From NCBI GenBank assembly GCA_030152225.1, contig JASLHL010000172.1, positions 1 through 13,186 of the forward strand: DNA of 13,186 bases, written 5' to 3'. The translations under genes were made by a program, and so were the position numbers. Positions 6,989-13,186 of this stretch are shown one piece after another (the first letter of the stretch is position 1; each line of letters opens with the position of its first letter). A model generated the notes under the pieces. It had not been told where the DNA came from and made no database searches. It worked only from the letters and a program-made list of their open reading frames with translations. The DNA comes from Flavobacterium sp. (GTDB lineage: Bacteria; Bacteroidota; Bacteroidia; Flavobacteriales; Flavobacteriaceae).

Positions 6989-9268
6989 ATGGAACAAATT
7001 TTTATTGTAATGCTGATAGCCCTTGGGATATTAGCGATAATAGATTTGACTGTTGGAGTAAGTAACGATGCTGTAAACTTTTTAAATTCTGGGATTGGAT
7101 CAAAAGCCATGTCTTTTAAAGGGATTATGCTTGTAGCATCTTTGGGAATCCTCATTGGAGCCGTCTTTTCAGGCGGGATGATGGAGATTGCTCGAAGTGG
7201 GATTTTTGTGCCCAGTATGTTTACCTTCAACGATGTAATGATTATCTTCCTAGCCGTAATGATCACCGATGTCTTACTGTTGGATGTATTTAACACCTTG
7301 GGACTACCCACTTCTACAACCGTTTCTATTGTATTTGAATTACTTGGAGCAGCGGTATGTTTGGCCGTAGTTAAAATTGTCACTAGTGGGGATAGTTGGT
7401 CTACCTTACCTTCGTATATCAATACGAAAAAGGCATCCGAGATTGTCGTCAGTATTTTGTTGTCCGTTGTTTTATCCTTTACCTTAGGTACGATTGTACA
7501 ATATGTTTCGCGTTTGATTTTTACCTTTCAAGTAGAGCGAAAATTAAAATACTTCGGTGCCTTATTTGGAGGAACAGCAATTACGGCAATTTCATTTTTT
7601 ATTCTAATTAAAGGACTCAAAGGATCCAGTTTCTTAACAGCAGATGCATCGAATTGGATTGATCACAACCAACTGCTTATTTTAGCAGGAAGTTTTGTTT
7701 TTTGGACGATCTTTTCTCAGTTTTTAATGTCTGTATTCAAACTGAATATATTACGTGTTATTATTATTATAGGAACTTTTGCTTTGGCTTTGGCTTTTGC
7801 TGGAAATGATTTAGTGAATTTTATTGGAGTGCCAATTGCAGCGGTGCAATCCTATGGTTTCTTTCAAAGCTCAGGTCAAGCAGCCGATGTTTTTATGATG
7901 GGACAATTAGCGGAAGAAAATGTGGTAGCGCCTTTTTATTTTCTTTTCCTCGCTGGAGGAATTATGGTATATACTTTATGGACTTCCAAAAAAGCACGCA
8001 ATGTAATTGAAACCGAAATGAGCTTAGCACGTCAAAGTTCAGATTCGTCAGATGAGAAATTTTCTCCTAATTTATTGTCCAGAGCATTAGTACGTAGCAT
8101 GGTTATTTTGGGAGGATTTATCAATTATTTTCTACCGAAATCATGGCAAATCCACATGGATAAACGCTTTGAACAGCCAGTAACAACCAAAAGTAAAAAT
8201 AAACAAGATGAGCCTGCTTTTGATATGGTTCGTGCTTCAGTAAACCTGATGGTAGCCAGTATCTTAATTTCGATCGGTACATCTATGAAATTGCCTTTGT
8301 CTACGACTTATGTAACTTTTATGGTAGCTATGGGTACGTCGTTTGCTGATCGCGCTTGGGATAGGGACTCTGCTGTGTATCGCGTGGCAGGAGTATTTAA
8401 CGTAATTGGCGGTTGGTTTGTTACAGCCATCGTTGCCTTTATTGCTGCTTTTATTACCGCTTATATTTTATATATAGGAGAAGTGTACGCTTTGGTGGCG
8501 ATGCTGATTTTAGTGGGGATTTTATTGTATCGAAGCAATAAGATGCACCAACGTTTGGAACAAGAGAAGAAATTAAAGACGGAAAAGCTCAATAAGTTTG
8601 ACATTGTTACCATTCACGAAGTCGCTTCGGAAAGCTCTGCACAAATTGCTAAAGTAATCGTACGTACCAATGAGTTGTATACTCGTGTGATTGACGGAGT
8701 TGCCCTTCAGGATCACGCCGACTTAAAAGCGTGTAGAAAGAAGCTAAAACAGTTGGAAAAAGAAGTGGACAGTCTAAGAGGAAATGTGTATTTCTTTATT
8801 AAAAACTTGGATGAAACTTCGGTAGGCGCTAGTAAGTTTTATGTACTTACTTTAGGGTTTTTACAAGACATTATTAAATCAGCTTTGTTTATCACACAAA
8901 ATAGTTATACCCATGTTGATAACAACCACAAGAAATTGAAATTTAATCAGATTCGAGATTTAAAATTAATTGACAATAAGTTGCAAGCATTTCTTGATGA
9001 GGTTGGTGCTATTTTTATGGAAGAGCGTTTTGATCGCATTGGCGAGGTGTTAGCGCAAAAAGAAGATATTACACAAACGATTGATAAGTTGATTCAAAAA
9101 CAAATCGTGCGTATTCGCACGACGGAGACAAGCCCGAAAAATAGTAAATTGTATTTCTCTGTTTTATTTGAAACCGATGATCTAGTCAAAGCGACTATTG
9201 GTTTGTTGGAGTTGTTCGAACAATTTGAAATCGATCAACGAAAAAAGAAAGTTAAATCTATGAGCTAA
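6989..9268 (+). CDS. PiT-family inorganic phosphate transporter with C-terminal PhoU-like domain
   Basis: The 759-residue protein is an inner-membrane low-affinity phosphate:cation symporter. The duplicated PiT signatures are visible: GVSNDAVNFLNS (residues 23-34) and FAGNDLVNFIG (N273, D274), plus the paired LPTSTT (106-111) and LPLSTT (435-440) elements from the two inverted halves. Many hydrophobic segments span residues 1-515, interrupted by a charged cytoplasmic loop around 335-410. After a Lys/Glu-rich linker (about 520-540), residues 540-745 form a helical, charged domain starting IHEVASESSAQIAKVI. It resembles PhoU/DUF47 proteins, which in other bacteria are separate and restrain phosphate uptake. 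The long PiT form is familiar in Bacteroidota. The start at 6989 is followed directly by the first membrane helix. The gene stands alone between a divergent operon and a terminator. Confidence 0.93.
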   Translation: MEQIFIVMLIALGILAIIDLTVGVSNDAVNFLNSGIGSKAMSFKGIMLVASLGILIGAVFSGGMMEIARSGIFVPSMFTFNDVMIIFLAVMITDVLLLDVFNTLGLPTSTTVSIVFELLGAAVCLAVVKIVTSGDSWSTLPSYINTKKASEIVVSILLSVVLSFTLGTIVQYVSRLIFTFQVERKLKYFGALFGGTAITAISFFILIKGLKGSSFLTADASNWIDHNQLLILAGSFVFWTIFSQFLMSVFKLNILRVIIIIGTFALALAFAGNDLVNFIGVPIAAVQSYGFFQSSGQAADVFMMGQLAEENVVAPFYFLFLAGGIMVYTLWTSKKARNVIETEMSLARQSSDSSDEKFSPNLLSRALVRSMVILGGFINYFLPKSWQIHMDKRFEQPVTTKSKNKQDEPAFDMVRASVNLMVASILISIGTSMKLPLSTTYVTFMVAMGTSFADRAWDRDSAVYRVAGVFNVIGGWFVTAIVAFIAAFITAYILYIGEVYALVAMLILVGILLYRSNKMHQRLEQEKKLKTEKLNKFDIVTIHEVASESSAQIAKVIVRTNELYTRVIDGVALQDHADLKACRKKLKQLEKEVDSLRGNVYFFIKNLDETSVGASKFYVLTLGFLQDIIKSALFITQNSYTHVDNNHKKLKFNQIRDLKLIDNKLQAFLDEVGAIFMEERFDRIGEVLAQKEDITQTIDKLIQKQIVRIRTTETSPKNSKLYFSVLFETDDLVKATIGLLELFEQFEIDQRKKKVKSMS

Positions 9269-9286
9269 TGCTCATCTCAAAAATAC

Positions 9287-9315
9287 AACGGCAGTAGGAA
9301 GTACTGCCGTTTTTT
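9287..9315 (+). terminator. Rho-independent terminator of the phosphate permease gene
   Basis: A perfect 10-bp stem AACGGCAGTA (9287-9296) and TACTGCCGTT (9302-9311) with a 5-nt loop GGAAG ends in a T-run to 9315. It is 18 nt after the stop codon. Confidence 0.92.
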
Positions 9316-9321
9316 GATATA

Positions 9322-9348
9322 AAAAAAGCGCCGAATAGGCGCTTTTTT
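9322..9348 (-). terminator. Bidirectional terminator of the nifU-like gene
   Basis: A perfect stem of 11 bp, AAAAAAGCGCC (9322-9332) and GGCGCTTTTTT (9338-9348), has a 5-nt loop and is flanked by A and T runs, so it can work on both strands. On the minus strand it lies 20 nt after the nifU-like stop. On the plus strand it backs up the previous terminator. Confidence 0.9.
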
Positions 9349-9368
9349 ATTCTATAGCATACGGTATT

Positions 9369-10268
9369 TTAACCATTAATCGCTTCTACGACAATATGGT
9401 TATCAGCAAGCATATGTCTTAACATGCTCTCAATACCATTTTTTAAAGTAAACGTAGAAGAAGGACAACCGCTACAAGCACCTTGTAAGATCACTTGAAC
9501 AACATTGGTTTGTTCATCGTAGTTTTGGAAAGCGATATTTCCTCCATCGGCTTGTACAGCTGGTTTCACGTTTTCTTCCAAAATATTGATAATACGTTGT
9601 GATTTCTCATCTAGAGAGTCAAAGTGAATATCGGCTTGTTTTTCTAGCTCTTCTGTATTGGTTACTAGTGCCTCATCAACCGCTAGGTTTCCTTGTTCCA
9701 AAAACTCTTTGATGAAAGAACGCGTAGGTTGAATGTGTTCATTCCAATCAAAAGCCTCGTATTTTGAAATCGAAACATAGTTTTCGTCAATGAAGATTTC
9801 TCTCACGAAAGGCAATTTGAAAAGCTCCTTGGCTAGTGGAGAAGACTTGGCTTCATCAATGTTTTTAAACTCAACACCTTGCTTGGTTAATAGCTTGTTC
9901 GCTACAAATTTAATCACGGCAGGATTCGGAGTGGATTCAGCATAAATCGTTATAGGATGTTTTTTGTGATCACCTTTAGATTCTATTAAGATTTTCTTAC
10001 CTTTAGCGATGAAAGTTTGGATTTGATCTGCGACAGTGTCCTGTACGTCATTCCATTCAACAATTGAAAATTTTTCAATGGCAATGAAATTATTTGCAAT
10101 AAATACCGTTTTTACAAAAGGTAAGTAGAAAAGTTCTCGCGCTAAAGGAGATTGAGCTGTTTCATCAATGTTTTTGAACTCATGATTGTCTCCCTTAGTG
10201 ACAAAATCAGGTAGGATAAACTTGACAATTGCAGGGTTTTGAGTATTTTGAATTTTAATCTGTGACAT
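9369..10268 (-). CDS. NifU-family Fe-S cluster carrier with two Nfu_N domains
   Basis: The 299-residue cytoplasmic protein is predicted to carry and hand over iron-sulfur clusters. It has two tandem Nfu_N-type domains, about residues 1-95 and 107-195. Both contain a NP-A-x-KF strand start, FKNIDE, SPLA-ELF-LPFV and a W-N element, so an internal duplication is clear by eye. The C-terminal NifU domain (about 220-299) has VKPAVQADGGNI and the cluster-binding pair GACSGCPSS (C265, C268). The usual Nfu has one N domain, whereas I recall the doubled form as common in Bacteroidota. It is transcribed alone, towards the phosphate permease gene, with its own terminator. Two exact TAnnTTTG-type elements lie 18-34 nt before the ATG. 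I leave the symbol empty because nfuA and nifU naming is ambiguous here. Confidence 0.95.
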   Translation of the reverse strand: MSQIKIQNTQNPAIVKFILPDFVTKGDNHEFKNIDETAQSPLARELFYLPFVKTVFIANNFIAIEKFSIVEWNDVQDTVADQIQTFIAKGKKILIESKGDHKKHPITIYAESTPNPAVIKFVANKLLTKQGVEFKNIDEAKSSPLAKELFKLPFVREIFIDENYVSISKYEAFDWNEHIQPTRSFIKEFLEQGNLAVDEALVTNTEELEKQADIHFDSLDEKSQRIINILEENVKPAVQADGGNIAFQNYDEQTNVVQVILQGACSGCPSSTFTLKNGIESMLRHMLADNHIVVEAING

Positions 10269-10285
10269 TTTGTTTTATTTTTTTT

Positions 10286-10302
10286 CAAAATTAACAAACT
10301 TA
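10286..10302 (-). promoter_or_regulatory. Two candidate -7 elements of the nifU-like gene
   Basis: On the minus strand TAAGTTTG (10302-10295) and TAATTTTG (10293-10286) both match TAnnTTTG exactly, placing transcription starts about 10-20 nt before the ATG at 10268. No TTG sits at the expected -33 distance for either one. An 11-bp-periodic hexamer array lies about 30 bp upstream of the distal element. Confidence 0.45.
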
Positions 10303-10331
10303 TATTCTACGAATCTGTATATTTGGTTTTT

Positions 10332-10370
10332 TAAACATATAATTAACATATAATTAAGTATGAATTAACA
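10332..10370 (+). repeat. Four hexamers (TTAACA-like) at exact 11-bp spacing
   Basis: TAAACA (10332), TTAACA (10343), TTAAGT (10354) and TTAACA (10365) start exactly 11 bp apart. The middle part is also a perfect tandem repeat of the 11-mer ACATATAATTA (10335-10345 and 10346-10356). The layout resembles the TTAACA-N5 direct repeats bound by PhoP in Bacillus, but the AT-rich background makes chance a real possibility. It could serve either flanking gene. Confidence 0.4.
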
Positions 10371-10613
10371 GCGACTCGAAAGGGTAAGTAATTCAAACGA
10401 AGATAAATAAGTACAATTTTTAAATTTTGCAATAATGTGTAGAGTAATTAATTATGAGAAAAGTAGTTGTTGTAACTACGCGCGGAGCGATGGTTATACA
10501 GGGAATAGTAAACCAATGATTGATTTATATCATCAAAGAACAATGTGCTTTGATCTTAATTAAAATCTAGACATATGAGTAAGAGTAATGTTTATATACC
10601 AATAAAATCATTT
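10371..10613 (+). other. Intergenic leader region before the secreted protein, with three candidate hairpins
   Basis: This is the rest of a 345-bp gap between divergent genes. It holds three successive candidate hairpins: GTAGTT/AACTAC (10463-10479, 5-nt loop), TGGTT-TAC/GTAAACCA with one bulged A (10491-10515), and ATCAAAG/CTTTGAT (10532-10554, 9-nt loop). A GC-rich patch (10478-10489) stands out from the AT-rich surroundings. A 21-codon ORF starts MRKVVVVTTRG at 10454 and stops at 10519; it has no recognisable relative. The only promoter-like element is AAATTTTG (10422-10429), one mismatch from TAnnTTTG and without a -33. No T-rich terminator tail follows any hairpin, and I recognise no known riboswitch. 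Confidence 0.35.
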
Positions 10614-13186
10614 ATGAAACGATTTTTATTATTTGTGTTTCTACTGCTTGGGGGAATGATGTTTGCCCAAGAGGTTAGTGAACCTGTTATAATTGCAGAT
10701 GGCCGTTTGAATGTTTGTAGCGGTACTTTGTATGATACAGGGGGACGAACTGGAAACTATGAGAAAAATGAATTAATAACGATGACGTTATGTCCCGATA
10801 CTCCAGGTGGAACAATTCGCCTAGAGTTTACTAGTTTTTTACTAGGTCGAGGAGCATCGTTGACGCTTAGTGATGCAGGGCAACCTATCGGAGATAGTCC
10901 CTATACAAGAGACAATCCAATTCCTGATGGACGTACTTTCACTGTATCAAATCAGCAAGGGTGTATGACACTGACTTGGTCAACTGGAGATGATCCAACA
11001 GGACCAGGGTTTAGTGCAAATATATCTTGTGAGAATGCTCCTTGTCCAACCATTTCACCTCGTTTGTTGAGAACGATACCTGCTTTTGCATCAGATATAG
11101 AACCTGCTTGTAGGGAAGATTTGGGTGTGATCCGCGTATGTTTAGGAGAAGAAGTCAAAGTATTTGGTGATGCTGACTTTTCTAGTAATGGAGATGGAGC
11201 TACTTTCCAATGGGACTTTGATAATGGCGTAATTCAAGAAGGAAGAAATGGGACTATTCGATTTAATGAACCCGGAGCTTATCGCGTTCGATTTACAGCA
11301 AAGGCAAATACGGCTAGAAGTTGTAGTAACTTCTTTAGCCTTATTATACAGGTTGCTGAAGCAGAGGCCGAATTTGATCTGACAGCAGACAAAGCATTTT
11401 ATTGCGTTGGAGAGCCAATTAATTTAAATGCAATAGTAAAACTAAAAGAAGTAAAATACGATCCACCTGCCCCAGAAAGTAATCCAGTGTCTTTGCCAGA
11501 TGGAAAAGATCCCGTTACTGGAGAAGCACGTATTTTTACCAGTACACTTGAATTTAAACAGTTTTGTGCAAGTGCTACATTGGATTCTTTACCAGATATC
11601 GTAAGTGTGTGTTTTAGGATCCACCATACCTATCTAGGGGATTTGGATATTGTACTAATCGGTCCAGGAGGTCGTTCCGTAAATCTTTTGACGTATGGGG
11701 ACACACCTACTACGAATCAACATTATAATTTAGGGAATCCTCCTTCTTTCTATACGTACTGTATTACCCCAAATGCTGACCAAACAATGCGTGAAGGAGC
11801 AGCAACGAGTGGAGGACCTAGTTTACCAGCTGGAGACTATTTACCAGCTACAACCCCTGCTAGAAACTCCTTTAATAATATAGTAACAAACGAAGATGGA
11901 ACTGAACTAGGAGAAACATTAAATGGGAATTGGTTATTGCAGATTGAAGATAAATGGGCTGGAGATTCAGGATTTTTAGATGGGTTCTCCATTACATTTG
12001 CGGATCGTTTCGATTTACCCGATCTGTCCTTTCAACCAGAAGTGGTGAGCGAACGTTGGTTACCTGCTTCAGGCTTAGTTGAAACAGGCAGAAGAGGTGC
12101 CGCTACGGTGGTCCAACATGTTCCAGGAGAATATACGTATGCCTACGAAGTAGTTGACAATTTTGGTTGTACCTATACGGATTATATTACTGTAGTGGTA
12201 AAAGATACCCCTGTATTAGGACAAATTGAAAACTTACAATCTTGTATTGAACCAGAAACAGGAAGAGCTAGTTTCCATCTACCAGATGTGAACCCTAGTA
12301 TTGGAGGAAACTATGACGTTAAATATTACCTGTCAGAAGAAGAAGCTATCGCAGATAGAGATGCGTTGAATGACATTTATGTATTCAATGAAACTTCAGG
12401 CATACTTGAACGTACTATTTGGGTGAGAGTAACACACCCAGAAACAGAGTGCTATGTAATTGATTCATTTAAGGTAATTGCTAAGCGATGCCCAATCAAT
12501 TTAACAACTTTACCGAATTTATATGCTTGTAGAAATTTAGATGGTACTGTACCGAATTTTGACCTAACGGTTCAAACGCCATTGGTGTATTTTAATAATC
12601 GCAACTATACGGTTAGCTATTACACATCAATGGAAAATGCAGATAATAAAACCAATCCGATTGCTACACCTGCAAACTATCCATTTACAGGAACAGGAAA
12701 TTCGATGACAGTTTATGTACGCGTTGAAAGTAATTCCGATGAAAATCATTATGCAACAACATCATTTATGTTATTTGCTAATGATAGACCGGTGATCAAT
12801 GATTTAGCACCGATGCACGCTTGTTCGATTGACAATAAAGACAACGGAATTTTTAACTTAGACTCTTATACAGCTAGAATTGCTGGTGGCTTGGTTGCTG
12901 AGGTGAGATATTATACGACCCTACAAGGAGCCATGAACGATGATCGTACTACTTTAATTCCAAATACGAATGCTTATCAAAGTAGAACAGGTACAATTGC
13001 GTATAGAGTAACAGATTTATCAACTGGATGTTTCAACTATGGAACAATAGATTTAGAAGTTGTTCAGTTACCTGTATTAAATGAAAATGTGGTGTTAACT
13101 TCTTGTAGTTTAGCTACTGCAGCAAATGGAGTTGGAAGTTTTGATTTAAACGAGGCTATTCCACTAGTATTAAATAATGCTGTTGA
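10614..13186 (+). CDS. Large secreted CUB-like/PKD/P-domain repeat protein, probable type IX secretion substrate (3' end outside the window)
   Basis: The frame is open for 857 codons to the right edge with no stop. MKRF plus a hydrophobic core ending MMFAQ (about residue 19) is a clear signal peptide; an in-frame ATG at 10575 would add 13 residues. Domains seen: CUB-like (35-139; cysteine pairs C35/C60 and C117/C139, YDTGGRTGNY), PKD (about 174-250, FQWDFDNG and PGAYRVRFTA), the start of a second PKD/Ig-like domain (262-273), a proprotein-convertase P-type domain (309-462; HTYLGDLDIVLIGPGG, LNGNWLLQIEDKWAGDSGFLDGFSITF split by no gap), the end of that Ig-like domain (463-530, NFGCTYTDYITVVV), then tandem repeats of about 95 residues beginning at C544, C639, C737 and C831. 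No protease domain is visible. Flavobacterial proteins like this usually end in a T9SS type B sorting domain, which here would lie beyond the window. Adhesion or surface function is inference. Confidence 0.9.
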   Translation, partial: MKRFLLFVFLLLGGMMFAQEVSEPVIIADGRLNVCSGTLYDTGGRTGNYEKNELITMTLCPDTPGGTIRLEFTSFLLGRGASLTLSDAGQPIGDSPYTRDNPIPDGRTFTVSNQQGCMTLTWSTGDDPTGPGFSANISCENAPCPTISPRLLRTIPAFASDIEPACREDLGVIRVCLGEEVKVFGDADFSSNGDGATFQWDFDNGVIQEGRNGTIRFNEPGAYRVRFTAKANTARSCSNFFSLIIQVAEAEAEFDLTADKAFYCVGEPINLNAIVKLKEVKYDPPAPESNPVSLPDGKDPVTGEARIFTSTLEFKQFCASATLDSLPDIVSVCFRIHHTYLGDLDIVLIGPGGRSVNLLTYGDTPTTNQHYNLGNPPSFYTYCITPNADQTMREGAATSGGPSLPAGDYLPATTPARNSFNNIVTNEDGTELGETLNGNWLLQIEDKWAGDSGFLDGFSITFADRFDLPDLSFQPEVVSERWLPASGLVETGRRGAATVVQHVPGEYTYAYEVVDNFGCTYTDYITVVVKDTPVLGQIENLQSCIEPETGRASFHLPDVNPSIGGNYDVKYYLSEEEAIADRDALNDIYVFNETSGILERTIWVRVTHPETECYVIDSFKVIAKRCPINLTTLPNLYACRNLDGTVPNFDLTVQTPLVYFNNRNYTVSYYTSMENADNKTNPIATPANYPFTGTGNSMTVYVRVESNSDENHYATTSFMLFANDRPVINDLAPMHACSIDNKDNGIFNLDSYTARIAGGLVAEVRYYTTLQGAMNDDRTTLIPNTNAYQSRTGTIAYRVTDLSTGCFNYGTIDLEVVQLPVLNENVVLTSCSLATAANGVGSFDLNEAIPLVLNNAV

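Noticed and set aside
6925..7422. Minus-strand ORF of 165 codons opposite the start of the phosphate permease
   Set aside because: It is antisense to highly recognisable PiT sequence, its product is Ser/Thr/Ile-rich with no domain, and it would overlap the permease promoter region.
10335..10356. Perfect tandem 11-mer as a possible CRISPR-like repeat or attachment site
   Set aside because: There are only two short AT-rich copies without spacers and no cas, integrase or transposase gene nearby; a protein-binding array is the more economical reading.
10532..10554. Hairpin before the secreted protein as a transcription terminator
   Set aside because: The sequence after the stem is not T-rich (CTTAATTAAAATC), so an intrinsic terminator is not supported.
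10575..10613. Alternative ATG 13 codons upstream for the secreted protein
   Set aside because: It cannot be excluded, but the ATG at 10614 gives a compact canonical signal peptide (MKRF plus hydrophobic core), so it was preferred.
10952..11158. Minus-strand ORF of 68 codons
   Set aside because: It lies within the continuous plus-strand frame of the secreted CUB/PKD protein, which has a signal peptide and recognisable domains.

Overview
The window looks like chromosomal DNA of a Flavobacteriia member (Bacteroidota; Myroides- or Flavobacterium-like). The reasons are the AT-rich composition with A-rich leaders in place of clear Shine-Dalgarno sites, several matches to the Bacteroidota -7 element TAnnTTTG, a tandem-Nfu_N NifU protein, a long phosphate permease with a PhoU-like tail, and a giant secreted CUB/PKD/P-domain repeat protein of the kind exported by type IX secretion. 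The genus is an inference; no rRNA or other marker gene is present. Most of the window is housekeeping DNA. I see no tRNA, rRNA, CRISPR array, transposase, integrase or phage gene.

Layout. Positions 2-582 (+) hold the 3' end of a DUF420 membrane protein and a 73-residue exported CxxC membrane protein, closed by a strong terminator at 600-625. Positions 688-4045 (+) form a tight operon: a TolC-family outer-membrane channel, a periplasmic adaptor, and tsaB (a tRNA t6A-modification subunit), the last joined by an ATGA stop/start overlap. Positions 4050-6818 (-) are a convergent two-gene unit: a DUF255/YyaL-type thioredoxin-fold protein followed 3 nt later by an MscS-type channel. Its end and that of tsaB share one hairpin that lies inside the coding ends. 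Positions 6989-9268 (+) encode a PiT phosphate permease fused to a PhoU-like domain. Two back-to-back terminators (9287-9315 and 9322-9348) separate it from the convergent nifU-like gene at 9369-10268 (-). After a 345-bp intergenic region, a very large secreted protein starts at 10614 (+) and runs off the right edge with no stop codon in 857 codons.

How the genes fit together. The DUF420 and CxxC pair fits the cytochrome-oxidase/copper-assembly neighbourhood of this group. TolC and the adaptor are two of the three parts of an efflux or export machine, with the inner-membrane pump missing here. The PiT-PhoU fusion is phosphate uptake with a built-in regulatory-type domain. The NifU-like protein is an Fe-S cluster carrier. 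The terminal gene is a cell-surface or secreted multidomain protein.

Less ordinary points: (a) 11-bp-periodic TTAACA-like hexamer arrays upstream of the phosphate permease and in the nifU/secreted-protein intergenic region, resembling PhoP-type boxes; (b) a possible hairpin-rich leader before the secreted protein; (c) a P-domain apparently nested inside a PKD/Ig-like domain, followed by about 95-residue tandem repeats; (d) a terminator embedded in two convergent coding ends; (e) a purine-rich heptamer repeat tract that creates a false N-terminal extension on the DUF255 gene. None amounts to a clear new defence or mobile system.
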